A stretch of 64,000 bases of DNA from Riptortus pedestris (GCA_019009955.1 CM032229.1:76739001-76803000), one strand, 5' to 3'. Counted from the first letter of the stretch, positions 1-13,332 are shown. Translations and numbers: made by a program. The notes: a model not told the origin generated them from the sequence alone.

Positions 1-35
1 CAAAAAGTGGATGTGAATAAATAATTTAATTTAAC
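1..35 (+). repeat. SINE 3' tail, truncated by window edge
   Basis: The window opens inside the 3' end of the tRNA-derived SINE family described at 22568-22790 and 25915-26135. The string CAAAAAGTGG followed by AATAAATAATTTA matches the end of the 25915 copy. The rest lies outside the window. Confidence 0.6.
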
Positions 36-3000
36 ACATAGAGCCAATTATAAATTTAGTAGCATTGTCAATTGCAACCTTTTATTCTGGGAAAGCTATG
101 GGTCTTTTATTAGAAATAAATTTATCAACTACTTTCAAATTTAACATAAGAAATAATTGCATTTTCAAGGAAATTTTCATTGGTAGTAAAGACATATTAT
201 TTATTTTTTTTGGTGGGGGTGCCATATTGCACCAGCTTTCTGACATGCCCGTTTAATGGACACTTTTCCATTGAATAGACAGAAAAAAAAGTTAAAAAAC
301 TACATTTTCTGTCAGGCTACGCTTTGCTATTCATCATTCGTTTCTCTGCAATGAACTCAAGTTGTGAATATTAATTAAAGGTATATTTATATGCCATCTA
401 ATTATGCTTCTATTTGGTATACTCGCTGTTGTAGGATATTTATTTGCTGGAAAATTCTCTAAACTACAATAGCCATTAAAAATACGGTGCCGCTCTGTAG
501 ATGTAGTTCCAGGACAAAGAAATGGACATAATAGTAAGATTATAAAGCTTGCTGTTTATACCAAGTATCCATTCTCACTACACGAACTTGTTTTGCAAAA
601 CAAGGAATGCTCATAATCTCAAAACAAAATTCAAGAATATGCTTCAAACCCCCAACCAAAAATATAAATATTTCGAGAAAAACGAATCACTTTCAGGAAT
701 ACAACTTTTTAACTCTCTGTCCGAATGCATTAAATCTATTAAAATATAATCAGTCTTTCAAAATAAATTGAAGAAATTCGTGTGTGAATGATATTTTTAT
801 AGACAAGATGAATACTATGAAAAATGTTCAATTAATTAAGAAATCTACAGTGGTACAGGTATGTCATAAAAATTGGTCAAAAGATAACTTATGATCAGAT
901 AGGATAGTCTCTTGAAGGTGGGGACAGGTTTCTCATCGTTTATAAGCTTGTCGTCATATTGTGTTATGGACGTATCCTAATATGCTATATTAACATTTAA
1001 TGGTAATGAATACATTTCAATACGCCGAAGAATATTTAAGAGGAGAACTAAATGGTGGAGTGGGAGAAACGGTGGCAGCAGTCATTCAAAGGTAGAGCTG
1101 CAAGGAATTTGTTTCCAAACTGTTATATAAAGAGATAGTTGTACATGGCTGACACTGGACACATTAATAACAAACAGGTCATGGAGATTTTGCAGAGAAT
1201 CTGAATATTTTAAGATCAATCACCTTATAGGCTGGTCTTGAGGGAACTTAAAAACGGCTGAGTGCATTATCTCGGACTGCCCCCTTATGAAGCAATAGGA
1301 CAAAAACTTTTTTAACGAGTCAATAGCAACTCTACATTCAAAAATGAAAAATAAAACATTACAAAAGCCTTGTTGATATTAAAAGAAATAGATGCATTCA
1401 GGCATAATTCAATTTATTAATTATGCTTAATTATGTGTTCAACTAATATTTGGTTTTTAATGTTGTTCTTCTTTTCTTTTTACGTAATTCTTGTATTTGT
1501 TTTTAGATATATATAAAAAAATAGACCATTCTTTATTGTTGAATGCACGTTTTAATAACTTAGAGCTTCGAGCAGCGTAGGCGAAGATTATATAATAAAT
1601 CAAAATATAGTGGATGTAGTAATAATAATGTAGACTCAGATTTCTAACAACTGGTAAAGGCTCCGATGGTTTTACTAAGGGAGCCTAACCTTTGTTTGTC
1701 TAATACGTAAATGACAAAACTAATCTACCTCCTCATTCAATCAAAACCTGAAATAAAGTAAATATCTCAACCATTATTTTATTCAACAAGAACAAAATAA
1801 ATGTCATTTAATTTAACGTATATTGTTACTATTCTTTCTGTTTAAACACAAGAAGACAAGACATTTAAATAAAAAGAAATCCAGAGAATGTAAAACAAAA
1901 TGAGAAATAAGGAGAAAGAGACCTTAGTTTACTACTAAGAAGGTTGCAAGAGAAGAAATGGAGGAAGTAAGAATTTCCTTTTTACTGTTGCGCTAACACA
2001 ACTAATTAAGTCTTCCCAGTCTTTCCTTCATTAACTCTTCTTTACACCACCAACAGCGCCACTATACAACGTAATTAACTGTTCACCACTAGACTGATTA
2101 CTCTTTAAGCACCTTAAAATATGGTTTAAAAAAGAAACTTCATTTAGTCCTCACGTTTTTTCCCCTCAAAAACAGGGCAGAATCCCATTATATTCTACAC
2201 AGAGTGAGAGAGGATTTAATGACGTTTACACCCTTTCGACACGTTCACTAGGCAAAGGTTATCATTTAGAATACAGGTAATTTGCACGATTCACAGCTAT
2301 TTATTTTAGCTTACAGAACAAAAAACTTGCGGGACTTAAATGTATAAATAATATCTCTATTTTATTTATTTTCAATACATAGTCAAAACAATTTCAATAA
2401 ATATTGACACATATTATGATTTATTAATGTAACTTCCCATTATTGGCGATGACCATATCTCGCGTTCAAATATAACACCTGATAACTGATGATTTAAAAA
2501 ATATATATATATTTATAAGCAGTTTATATTCAAATTAAAAAATGTTTTACAATTTTGTAAGTAAGTGAAATGTTAATTTTATTCTTTATTTATTTGAATG
2601 TATACCTATCATTTTCATTAAATGTCGAATAGAATATTTTAAAAACATTCAGATATGAAAAGGTTTGTACAATCTATGGGCTGCCTTCTGTTAAATCGTA
2701 GAGAAGTTGTATGTTAAGACGTTTTCAACATGCAGTAAATATCTGTTCGATTGTACAGTTGATGTTACATGTAGTACTGATGAGTTTGTGTCTTTCCATC
2801 TCATTAAATATTCAAGTGTTAATTTGGCGTGGCCTACTTTAAGCCTAGAGAATTACAACATCTTCTCTTCTAGAATTTCTGAAACTCGATTGCCAAATGA
2901 AGATTGTGCTTTTTACAGAGCATAATTTATTGTTTTTTTTTTCCATCTTTGTTTACTATTCGTCTATAACTATTCGTTTGTTTGTCTCGTAACGCCCTCA

Positions 3001-6000
3001 TGAAGTAATTCACCGATTTCCAATATTCTGGCGTAACTGTTCGTGCTTCCGATTAAGCCACGTCACTCATCCCTAGGCTCAAATGTCCAGGAATCGATTA
3101 TAGTGTTGTGTGTGGGTATCCCTGAATTATATAAGTTTTGAATTTCATTCTCCTCTTGTATTACATCGACTGAACTGAATGATGAGGGTATGATAAGGTG
3201 TTTACTTTTTGATGCATGAGAGTTCCTCAGGACCAATAAGAGTCCTTTACATTTCAGCTCTTAGCACACAGTGGTAGTTTCTATCTGATAATTCTGACCT
3301 CACTGTTTTTGCGAAACCAACTCCCATATCAGTTTTTGCACCCCCACTCTCGATTTATGATTTTGTTGCTCTGAGAGGAATTCATTGAAGTGTGATTTGG
3401 ATACAAAATTCTATGACACATGTTAACCACATTTAATGTTCATAGGTAATCAGGGGAATGAGCCATAATTACAGAATTAACGGAGGGGGAAGGAGAATGT
3501 TTTAGGGTAAAAGTGTAACAGAGGTATAATGGATCCTTTTCTTCTCATGGAAGGCACTAACGTCCGAGTACAACATAAGCCTATACGAGTAGGAAAATGG
3601 GGCCTAATATTGTTCAAAAAAAAAAAAAAGATGTTTTTACTCCGCTTTAATATCTGTGAAATTCCATTCGGAACAACATCACGGGTTGTGGAATTCTAAC
3701 CCCTTTTTCCACGGACTGTATGATCAGACAGATGAAGTTATTTCTAGTAAATCTATTTCTCACCTTATAAAAACGCTAGATTAACAAAACAGAGCAGGTT
3801 CGATGTTTAGTGATATAATAGCAACTTGAGTAGTACCTCATCTCTAACCAATTAAAATATTTTTAATTTTATTTTTTAAATTATAACCTCCCCAACGGTA
3901 ATACATATAATGTTCTCAATCATGATCATGCATTTAATGGGAGATGGGAGAGAAAAACTGGCTGTGCTATGGGCAAGAGAAATAATAAAAACAAAAATGG
4001 CTAACTACTCTCTTTTTCATGCGCTTAGATAGAAATCGTGAATATTTCCAACCTTCTTGGAATTCTCCATCCAAGAAGGATTGGCTCAATCTATCATATT
4101 TCTGGCCCTAATAATAATTATTCCAAAAAAACAGGAATCCGTATAAACCAGCAACTAGTAACAACAATTACTTATATTTTCTTTTAATTTATATTTTTGG
4201 ATTCCTAGAGTTAGGGAAACCAGAAATAAAAGGAAAATAAAAAAGTCATCTTGGCATATAATTAATTATTTTCAGAAAAATAACAGAAGGATAGATTGAA
4301 AAACCTAGTATGTTCCTTCCTTACCCGTTATGAACGTCTATCATTGACTATCTCTTTCCTTAATAGTGAGTTAGTACCTCAGAGAGGTCAAGCTCAAAAT
4401 TAAGATCATATGAGTATAGTTCCAGAAACAAATGTTCCAATTATGAAAGTACCATCAAAGAAAGTACGCTACGTAAAATGATAGGACCAAAGTATTTACC
4501 ACTCCAAGCAGGAAATTATCTTGAGCAACAATAGTCACGTGGTACAGTTTCCGGTCAAAGGGAGGGGAGGCATGTAACAGAAGTCAATAATGGGGGAAGT
4601 CCGAAGAACAAGAGTTAATGTAATATCCTCAGAAGTGCGGTCACGTCTAGACTAATTCTCGGCGTAAGAAATAACGAAGTCAGGAAGGGCATGGTGCCGT
4701 CCCTTCCGCTCGGTCTGAGGGTTGAAGGATACCAACATGTAATGAGCCGAAAGCTAACAAAACGAGGAGTGTGCATTTAACATGATAAATTGCACATACA
4801 ATGATAAATCTTTTGCAATATTACAAGTTTCGAGGAAATAAGGTTCTGAACACCGTACAAGAAATAAAACTCTTGTAATATTGAAGGCTATAAAACAAGC
4901 TCTTCAAGTCATAATCCAGGATGTAATGGGACTGAAGCACTCTGGCGAAAGCGCTATGTCGCTTGAATAAATTTTTACTATGGAAGTGTGGCTGTTTTAC
5001 TCAACCTGCTATATAATTTGCTTCCGCCTGCCAGAATACCAACTCAGAATATTCACACGGTCTTGTGAGAGCAACGGAATTATGATCGAGGGAATTATCA
5101 CCCGTTGTTAAGAAATTGAAAGAAATTTATTATTATTGACCAGCAAATACCAAACCAGAACTGACAGCGCTTGTATTCAGATAATTTTAGTACGTTGTTG
5201 GGGAAGTGAATAAACTATCTTTATCATTGGTCCGAACAGTAATAAACTGGTATTGAAGGCGCTTTAGTGTCTAGATCATTTCGATATGTAGTTGGGAATA
5301 TGACTAAAAATGTTATATCACAAATGTCTTGAAATTAAGTTAAATTTCATTCTCAAATTCGGTTAATTAAGTAATTTACATTATCCACGGGAAGCAAAAT
5401 ATCCCTTCTATTGATTGAATGAGACCCTGAATCAAATCCATCTTTGTGGGTTGTATAAAAACTCCATACTTGAAATATTACTTTGTTACCCTTTCTGGGT
5501 GGTTTTAAAAAAAAAAAAAAAATGTTTTCCCAAGGAAATATGAAAGAATGTTTTTTTTGTTTGAAAGAAATGGCCTTTCTTTAGGGGATTTTGATATTTA
5601 CTACCAATAACTAATCTACTTATTAAGTTAGAACAACAGATAATATGCTCATTTATTGTGAATTTTATTATTTCATCACTGCCGAATTCAAATCGAATTT
5701 AATTTAATCGTAAAACTATTATTAAACTAGATAATCATTATATTAAGAAATCATTATGAGTAGTAGTTTTATGTAGAGTTTTTGCCTGAAGCATAAGTGA
5801 ACCAGACTAAATAAGTCAAATTATGTTAGATGTGACTGAAAATAGATTAAGAGATCAGTAAAGGAAAAGGAGATACTGCTGCAAGGGAGGAAATGGAGAT
5901 GTCTCCCAGGCCACTTTTGGCTGGCGAACCGCAAAAACTGTGACTGATGAGTGGGCAACCGACTGAGAAAAACTTGAAGCAAAAAATCAGACGCTGAAAA

Positions 6001-6594
6001 AAAGAGGGCGTTTTCTTCAAGTATCTACAAAATTAGACCCTTCCCCTCAAATGTCAAGGATTACAGGCTTTTTTCGATTTCAGGGAGACTTTGTCATACT
6101 ACATTATGGTTATTCCTCGTACTGTATCAACTTCTGAGACAATGTGGTCTATACTTTTTGACGTAATTATCTTACACTAAAAAATCAATGGCTTTTATTA
6201 ATTAAAATAAAAACAATTTAAATATTTGTAATTGCAGGTGAAACACCGAAAGTAAATCAAAGGAAGTCGTCAACACCATTGCTTATTTTAAAAATGAATA
6301 AGTGGAAATATTTTTATAGCATGCAAGTTATATGAAACTAATAAGTTAATGAATAGACTCGAAGGTTTGACAAGTTAACTGGAAGTCTAGAGAAGTGATT
6401 TCACGAATCTGGTTTCAGCAGTTAACGAAATTGATCCTTTTTTTATTTCGGTGCATGTTCTCCATTGCCACATGGCATATTACATATATGATTATGTTTA
6501 AATACATTTTTATTTTACAATATATACACGTTAATCAACTATCTACTAAATTATAATATAAAAATAATAATAATAGAAATTGATCTTTAGTTTC
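36..6594. other. Unassigned AT-rich DNA
   Basis: No gene or recognisable mobile element was found. It contains short A-runs (about 3617-3631 and 5507-5521) and a small hairpin at 4052-4079 (CCTTCTTGGA, 8-base loop, TCCAAGAAGG). Short open frames such as 2707-2925 have no recognisable motif and look like chance. Confidence 0.5.
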
Positions 6595-6796
6595 ATATAA
6601 TAAAACGCTTATTCACTGAGGTTGGTAACGATAAGACAAAAATTCCGACCGCTATAGCGGTAACAGACAAGATTTTGAATGGTCCTCATTTTCAGCATCT
6701 CCATGTAGGATCAATTGACATCTGAGCAAGTTTTTCGAAAATGGCGTCATAAGTACAACCTCAATAGCTGATTTCCCTTTATGGAAATCTGCTAAA
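6595..6796 (+). mobile_element. TA-core family, 3' fragment
   Basis: It begins in the TAAAACG...GGTAACGAT block. It carries the GACCGCTATAGCGGTAAC hairpin, lacks the (TA)n expansion, and continues through the conserved 3' block to a terminal hairpin with a TTTATGG centre. The 5' half is missing. The next 26 bases are also found downstream of the copy at 9783-10403. Confidence 0.8.
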
Positions 6797-7855
6797 CGGT
6801 GTAAGGAGTGACCTGGAAGGCATACGAAATTAACAGGAAGGATTCAGGAAAAATTGAATAACTTTCGGAATGGTTAGGAAATGAACTGTAAGGCATAAGG
6901 AATTAGTTGGAAGGTTTATTAACAGCTCAAACTGATATTTAATAATGCAAATGGTTATTGCATTGATACTACAGAAAAAGAAAATATATTATTTGTAAAT
7001 TTTAATAAGTAACAACATATTAAAACATTGTCTGCTGAATCCTTTTCAGTTTTTTAAAAACATTTTCGTTACGAGTACTTTGTGAGAATGACTCAGTCAA
7101 CTGTAATTTCACGATATTCTATGACGTATAGAGTAGGTGATTGAGATTACTGGTATGTGGTTTAGGGATGCTAATGCTTTCCAGGAATTGCAATGTAGCG
7201 TTAATGAATTAGTAATGATAGTTCCATTAAATCAACATAGCTAACCAGATAATTCAAACTAGGGCAACCAGAAAAACAATCCATGTGCACAAACAAATTA
7301 AGTGCAAAGATTAATCAAAAATAACAATATCAGAATATAAGAACTTAACTAAAAAGAAATTTCAGAGATGCATCTGCAATAGTAAAGTATAGGGAATAGG
7401 GTAATCTCTTTCTAAACAGTGATGAAAGTAATGTTAATTATGCTTAAAGGAATAAGTGTGCGTATGCGTTGGGGGTTATAAATCTGTATGATTATGATAC
7501 TATTTTTTGTGTCAAAGAATAGATTTAGCCTGTATACATTTTGTTTTGGTGGAGAGCTGTTATCATTATGTTTATTTATTCGTCTTAACTTCCTAATGCT
7601 GAATGTAACAATTATATTGTAAACCCAAAAGTTGGACTATTATTATAATGGATTATGATACTATAAGGGACTCCTATTACTAGAAAATATACATTGCAAT
7701 GTTGCCGAGAATATTAATTGAATGAGAAATATTTTATTTAGACGTTAATAACTCTAGAACGGAAAGCGTCTGAATTGTAAAAAAAACAGGCTAGCCAACG
7801 AGAATTCTAGACCGGAAATAAAAACCATTTATTAAATATATCTTAATATAACATA
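6797..7855. other. Unassigned AT-rich DNA
   Basis: No gene seen. About 7740-7840 weakly resembles the long-form internal block (GGCTAGCCAACG, then CCGGAAATAAAA) found at 49008 and 59378, so it may be a decayed 5' piece of a TA-core element. Confidence 0.35.
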
Positions 7856-7986
7856 TTAGCAGATTTCCCTTAGGGGAAATCAGCTATTGAGGTAGTACTC
7901 ATGACGGAATTTGGAATTTTCGAGTTTTTTCTTCAAATGTCCATCGATCCTACCTAGGAGATGACGGAAATGAGGTCCGTTCAAAA

Positions 7987-8036
<50 letters not shown>

Positions 8037-8466
8037 CTGTTACCGCTCTAGCGGTCGCAATTTTTGTTTGATCGATACCAAACTCGATATTTAGTCGTTT
8101 CATGTAAAAAGAAAGATCAAATTCGTTAATGGTTGAAATCGGACTAGGCGGATGGGGGGTTTAGAGGGGGTGAATTTTAAAAATTCAAAATATCTCCGTT
8201 ACTATAAGTCGGATTGAAAAATAATATAAAACCAATCTTATTGCAAATTTAATTTGCAATAAATATTGTTATATACATTTATTCTCTATCTTGAATATTA
8301 ACCGAGATATTTTCATTTTTTATAAGTGTAACGGACGTGCTATGAGTCCCGCCAAAAGCTAGTTCGGCCATTTCCATAACAGATCGGCACTCGTATGGAG
8401 ATTTCTCTATTGTATAACTTTACGTGGGAAATCTGCTTAGTTTACGCTGCCTCTGCGTGACGGACA
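7856..8466 (-). mobile_element. TA-core family, near full-length short form
   Basis: On the minus strand it runs from the 5' tip (GTCACGCAGAGGC-like, at 8440-8465) through AGCAGATTTCCC. It then has the AAATATCTCGGTTA / TAACGGAGATATTT internal inverted pair, a C-rich tract, the GACCGCTAGAGCGGTAAC hairpin, (TA)n at 7990-8028, the conserved 3' block and the terminal hairpin GATTTCCCCTAAGGGAAATC. No reading frame is present, so the element is non-autonomous. Subterminal inverted repeats, a 3' hairpin and a microsatellite core resemble HINE/DINE-1 elements; a MITE of unknown superfamily is the alternative. Confidence 0.85.
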
Positions 8467-8596
8467 TTAAATTTTATTGAAATCTGGTCCGATGTTAGCC
8501 ATTAACAAACTTGATCTTCCTTTTTACATAAAACGATTAAATATGGAATTTGGTAACGATCAAACAAAAATTGCGACCGCTAGAGCGTTAACAGAC

Positions 8597-8598
<2 letters not shown>

Positions 8599-8669
<71 letters not shown>
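8599..8669. repeat. Compound (AT)n(GA)n microsatellite
   Basis: About 41 bases of AT repeat pass directly into about 30 bases of GA repeat, at the TA-core position of the surrounding element. It produces a spurious YIYIYI/RERERE reading frame. Confidence 0.95.
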
Positions 8670-8673
<4 letters not shown>

Positions 8674-8680
8674 GAGAGAG

Positions 8681-8770
8681 TCTCACCCTGGCTAGAAAAA
8701 GGTGGTAACCTGCAGATAACCCGTCCCAAATAGCCTTAGTTGCAAAAAGAGGACGTTAATGAAAAAACAT
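8681..8770 (+). repeat. SINE 3' fragment inside TA-core microsatellite
   Basis: It carries CTGGCTAGAAAAAGGTGG, then CAGATAACCCGTCCCAA and TTGCAAAAAGAGGACG, as in the full SINEs at 22568 and 25915. The tRNA-like half is missing. It lies between the GA/TA repeat and the 3' block of the host element. Confidence 0.75.
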
Positions 8771-8920
8771 AAAGTATATATAATTTTGAATGGACCTCAT
8801 TTTCGTCATCTCCTGGGTAGGATCGATGGACATTTGAGGAAATTTGTCAAAAATCGCGTCATGAGTACGACCTCAATAGCTGATTTTTCTTAAGGGAAAT
8901 ACGCTAAAAGCTTCCTTAAG

Positions 8921-9782
8921 GATCTTGTCTAGTTACATGATATCTGTAATCCAAGCCACTATTATAAAAGAAAAAAAATATGCTAATTTCCCTCAGCCCC
9001 ACTTTGACGGGATTCCTTTAGTATGATTTAATTTGGTAGAATTAAGTCATTCAGCAGTAACAATTGTGGAATTTAAATTAAAAAAAAAATTTAGGAACGC
9101 TGCGGCCAGTTCTTTAGGCTGGGACTTTTCTATTAACAATAATAGATTATTCTTTACCTGGAAAAAAGTATTGACAGAGACAAACATTTGTATACACTTT
9201 ATCGAGTACGTAACCGTCATCGGAGGGAAAGAGCCAAACACTTCAGTTAGGCCAAAAATATTCGGCGAATGCTTTTCAGTTGAACTACCTGAGAAAGAGC
9301 TGGAGTAAAGGAAGCGGAGAAAGGCAAGTATTGACTAAGCCCCTATAAGCAGTACTGACTACCAACACAAGGCTCAGCCTCTCTTTCATACACTAGCTAC
9401 AACTCATTCAAGCCTCTTCTACCTTAAATCCTATTCAACCATTCTCAAGGATCTCAGTCTCTCTCTCGCATACGGAATATCACTCTGGGATTAAATACCA
9501 ACTTTAAATCTCAAAAAAAAAAAAAAAAAAACTAAACACGCACAAAAACATCAAATATAGTATTTTTATAAACAAATGGGAGAATACTCGCAGCTGCTGA
9601 ATAAAAGGTTAAAGCAACACGTAAAAATTAATAATGAAAATAAAACTGCTTTGATGGAAACCTATCAACGCAAACACAACTTCAATTTTGAAAAAGTTCA
9701 AATAATTGATAAAGAAATAAATAATACTAAACGGAAAATAAAATAGAACATTCACATAATAAAACGGCAGTAAACAAGAAAA
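8921..9782. other. Unassigned DNA
   Basis: A 91-codon open frame at 9033-9308 has no recognisable motif. An A-run lies near 9513-9530. No gene is claimed. Confidence 0.4.
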
Positions 9783-10403
9783 GTCAGTAACGCAGGGGCT
9801 GCGTAAACTAAGCAGATTTCCCACGTGAAGTTTTACAATAGAGAAATCTACCTAATAACAACTGTAGTAGTAAGAAACCTCTAAACCTCTTCACGAGGGA
9901 CGAATAGTTACTGAAACGGCCGTCAGAGCTCTCGGCAGAAAGTCCGAACATAGCCGACTCCTGCAGACTACACGCAGAATACAAATGCAAATATCTCGGC
10001 TAATATTCAAGATACGGAATTAATGTAAGGAACTATATTTATAGTGAATTTAATTTGCAATAAAATTCATTTTATACTATTTTTCGATCCGACGCATAAT
10101 AACGGAGATATCTTGAATTTTCAAAAATCCCCCCTCTGAACCCTCCCTTCCACTGGTCCGATTTAAGCCATTAACGGACTTGATCGTCCTTTTTACATAA
10201 AACGATTAAATTCCGAGTTTGGTAACGATCAAACAAAAATTGCGACCGCTAGAGCGTTAACAGACAAATATATATATAATTTTGAACGGACCTCATTTTC
10301 GTCATCTCCTGGGTAGGATCGACGGACATTTGAAGAAATTTTTTGAAACTCGCATCATGAGTACGACCTCAATAGCTGATTTCCCTTTATGGAAATCTGC
10401 TAA
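9783..10403 (+). mobile_element. TA-core family, full-length short form
   Basis: The complete order is present from GTCAGTAACGCAGGGGC to a terminal hairpin ending GGAAATCTGCTAAAA. The microsatellite is short (ATATATATAT). The hairpin centre (CCCTTTATGG) matches the fragment ending at 6796, and the 26 bases beyond the end are shared with that copy. Confidence 0.88.
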
Positions 10404-11142
10404 AAGGTGTAAGGAGTGACCTGGAAGGCATCAAATACCTCAATCATATTTTCCATAACAATTTATTTTAAATTAAAGGATTTTAAATTATGACCCGAAA
10501 AAATCGAGTTCAAGATTGACTTGTAAATATTCCATTTCTAGTCAGCTGACTTAACCTACCTCGGGAACCTGTCAGTATCATCTACCTTCTCTCGCAACGT
10601 AATGTAAAGGGTAAACGAGCACTTCTGAAATGTAAGTAGCAATTTATAATTAGATTTAATAAATATATCATAGATGTAGGCACCTACTAATACAATATAT
10701 AGCAAAAGAATAATTAAGGGATATGTTAAATTAATGTTATTAATAATGTTTTATTTATATTTTTTAAAAGGGATAGACCCTGAAGATGAGGGAAATAAGC
10801 CAAGAATCGTGTAGGGCAGGTTTAATAAAGTTTGCACCGAAAAAAATTATTTTTTATTGGAAACACTTCCCATCATATTTGAAGAATATATAAACAAATG
10901 TAAATGTACTTTTATTTTATGAATTTTTATTCAATGCCGGTTGGCTATCACAGATTTTGTGACTTTCTCTGCCGAGTTATATTCTCCATTGGTCCTTATT
11001 TCAAGCTCGAGTTGTGAATCAAGTGCTTAGCGATGTTGAATGACCAGTGGTAGATAAATTGCTAAAATTTACAGGTAGATAACACGGTAGGTAAATTACT
11101 TCTGCAGGTCTGCAAAAGTGGACGCAACTCAATGTCGAACTT
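10404..11142. other. Unassigned DNA with a retroelement-tail-like patch
   Basis: At 10770-10840 the plus strand reads AGACCCTGAAGATGAGGG, then a GAATCGTG patch and TTTAATAAAGTTTG. This arrangement is common in the 3' tails of Penelope-like and some other retroelements. Nothing else is recognised. Confidence 0.35.
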
Positions 11143-11786
11143 TTAGCAGATTTCCTTTATGGGAAATCAGCTATTTAAGATCGTACTCATGAAGCAATTT
11201 TCAAAAATGTTCTTCAATTGTCCATCGATCCAACCCAGAAGATGACTAAAATGAGGTCCGTTCAAAATTATATATATATAGATAGATAGATACATACGGG
11301 TAGATAGATAGAGACAGATAGATAAATATATGTATCTGTTAACGCTCTAGCGGTCGCAATTTTTTCTTGATCGTTACCAAACTCGATATTTAAACGTTTG
11401 ATGTAAAAATAAAGATCAGTATCGTTAATGGCTGAAATCGGACAAGTGGGAGGGGGGGGGGGTTAAGAGGGGGGATTTTCGGAAATACGAAATATCTCCG
11501 TTAGTATACGTCGGACAGAAAAATTGTATAGAACCAATCTTATTGCAAATTAAATTTACTATTAATATTGTTATATACATTTATTATTTAGCTTGAATAT
11601 TAACCGAGATATTTGCATTTATATTATGTGTGTGCTAGTAACAGACGAGATGAGAACTTCGGTCCTAGTCTTGGGTTTCATGCAAAAGCTAGTTCGGCCG
11701 TTTCCGTAACTGTTCGGTTCTCATGAAATTTCTATATTGTAAAACTTCACGTGGGAAATCTGCTTAGTGCCCCTGCGTGACAGGCT
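11143..11786 (-). mobile_element. TA-core family, full-length, GATA-type core
   Basis: The full minus-strand order runs from GCCTGTCACGCAGGGGC to the 3' hairpin at 11143-11170. In place of (TA)n the core is a degenerate GATA/GACA array at about 11279-11330, so the microsatellite motif can change within the family. Confidence 0.87.
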
Positions 11787-12636
11787 TTTATAAATTCTTT
11801 TGGCATCAGTTGTACAACCAAAACCGAGTAATACAAATGCCTTTGCATTATTTTAAGGGACTCCGTAACAAGGCCGTCATTTCATGAGGGAAGATGGTCA
11901 CGGCCGGATGATCTGGGTTTCGGAAGCAGTGAAGAGAACTTCCTCAGGAGCAGACGAGGCAGGGCGTGGGAGCAGCCGATGAGCCCTGACCAGGACAAGT
12001 TAATGTACTTAAGGTGACGTGAGTAGAATTTATAAGGCTTAGCAATCTCGGGCATTTTATCCGAGAATCGGCCATTTGTTACGGTAGGTCCGGGGAGGGG
12101 GAGCCGCTAAATTGCCCTGTTCGTTAAAGGTCATTTCCAGGGAACCGCACGTGTTTATTGCGGCTTAGGCTCCCTACGAACTTTCCGCCAGCTACAGCTG
12201 CATTAGGTTCCCTATTACTCCAGCGCCCTTTTCTTCCTCATCTTAAGGAAGCTTTGCACAGGTTTAAATAAATTTCACATTACGTTTTGGGGGTTTCTTC
12301 ATAGCATGTTGGCAGAAGTCAAGTAGAACAGTTGCTAAGGAGGAATCAGCAGTTGTATCCACTTTCATTAGTTCCCCCCTACGCTTAGGAAAATGGGGTA
12401 TTTAGCTTAGCAATAGGGAAAGTAACAAGTACCAAATTTGTTTAACGATCATTACCCCCAATGCAATTTGATTTTTACTTGAAAAGTTTAAATTTAAAGT
12501 TTATAAATAACGATCAAAGAAAATGGCTACCACTACAGGTTCATTAAAAATAAAATAAAATAATACCCTTACATAGCAAGTGAATCCCTTAGAACTATTT
12601 ATTGTACCTACCAACCCATTTGTATTAAAAATAAAA
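11787..12636. other. GC-richer island, no gene recognised
   Basis: About 11860-12260 is visibly less AT-rich than its surroundings. No long open frame or protein motif was found. It could be regulatory DNA, untranslated sequence or an old insertion. Confidence 0.3.
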
Positions 12637-13332
12637 AGCCCGTCACGCAGGGGCTGCGTAAACTAAGCAGATTTCCAATGTGAAGTTTTACCATAGAGAA
12701 ATCTGCCTAAAAACAACTGCAATGGTAAGAAACCTCTAAACCTAAAACATTATTTAGGGCGTAATAACCCAGTAGTTTCTAGCCCCAAAAAACAGTTAAC
12801 CTAACCTCTAAACCTATTCACGAGGGACGAATAGTTATGGAAACGGCCGCCAGAGCTCTCGGCGGAAAGTCCGAACAGTCTACCGGTGACCACACGCAGA
12901 ATACAAATGCAAATATCTCGGTTAATATTCAAATAGAGAATAAATGTATTTAACAATATGTATAGTAACTTTAATTTGCAATAAGACTGGTTCTATACAA
13001 TTTTTCGATCCAACGTATAGTAACGGAGATATTTTGAATTTTCAAAAATCCCCTGTCTAACCCCCCACCCTTCCATTGGTCCGATTTCAGCCATTAACGA
13101 ACTTGATCTTCCTTTTTACACAAAACGATTAAATGCTGAGTTTGGTGACTATTAAACAAAAATTGCGATCGCTAGAGTGTTAACAGACAAATGTATATAG
13201 ATATAGTTTTGAACGGACCTCATTTTCGTCATCTCCTGGGTAGGATCGATGGACATTTGGAGAAATGTATCTAAAATCGCGTCATGAGTACGACCTCAAT
13301 AGCTGATTTCCCTTAAGGAAAATCTGCTAAAA
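12637..13332 (+). mobile_element. TA-core family, full-length, with a 59-bp insertion
   Basis: It runs from CCCGTCACGCAGGGGC to the terminal hairpin and CTGCTAAAAA. Compared with the copy at 9783 it has 59 extra bases (12744-12802) bounded by a perfect 13-base direct repeat. The microsatellite is reduced to a few TATA units near 13190. Confidence 0.87.
12731..12815. repeat. 59-bp insert bounded by 13-bp direct repeats
   Basis: AACCTCTAAACCT occurs at 12731-12743 and 12803-12815, and only once in the equivalent part of the copy at 9783-10403. The insert has no recognised identity. Both a small transposition event and a duplication with filler DNA fit. Confidence 0.7.

Larger units (their letters stand above)
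8481..8920 (+). mobile_element. TA-core family, 3' two-thirds, interrupted by a SINE piece
   Basis: It starts at TCTGGTCCGATG, just beyond the 5' tip of the opposite-strand copy. It passes through the hairpin, (AT)n at 8599-8639 and (GA)n at 8640-8669. A SINE 3' piece follows, and the conserved 3' block and terminal hairpin resume from about 8780. Its 5' half is absent. Confidence 0.8.

Noticed and set aside
12786..12815. Telomeric TTAGG/CCTAA repeats
   Set aside because: Only two CCTAA-like strings occur, and one is part of the 13-base duplication. There is no array.
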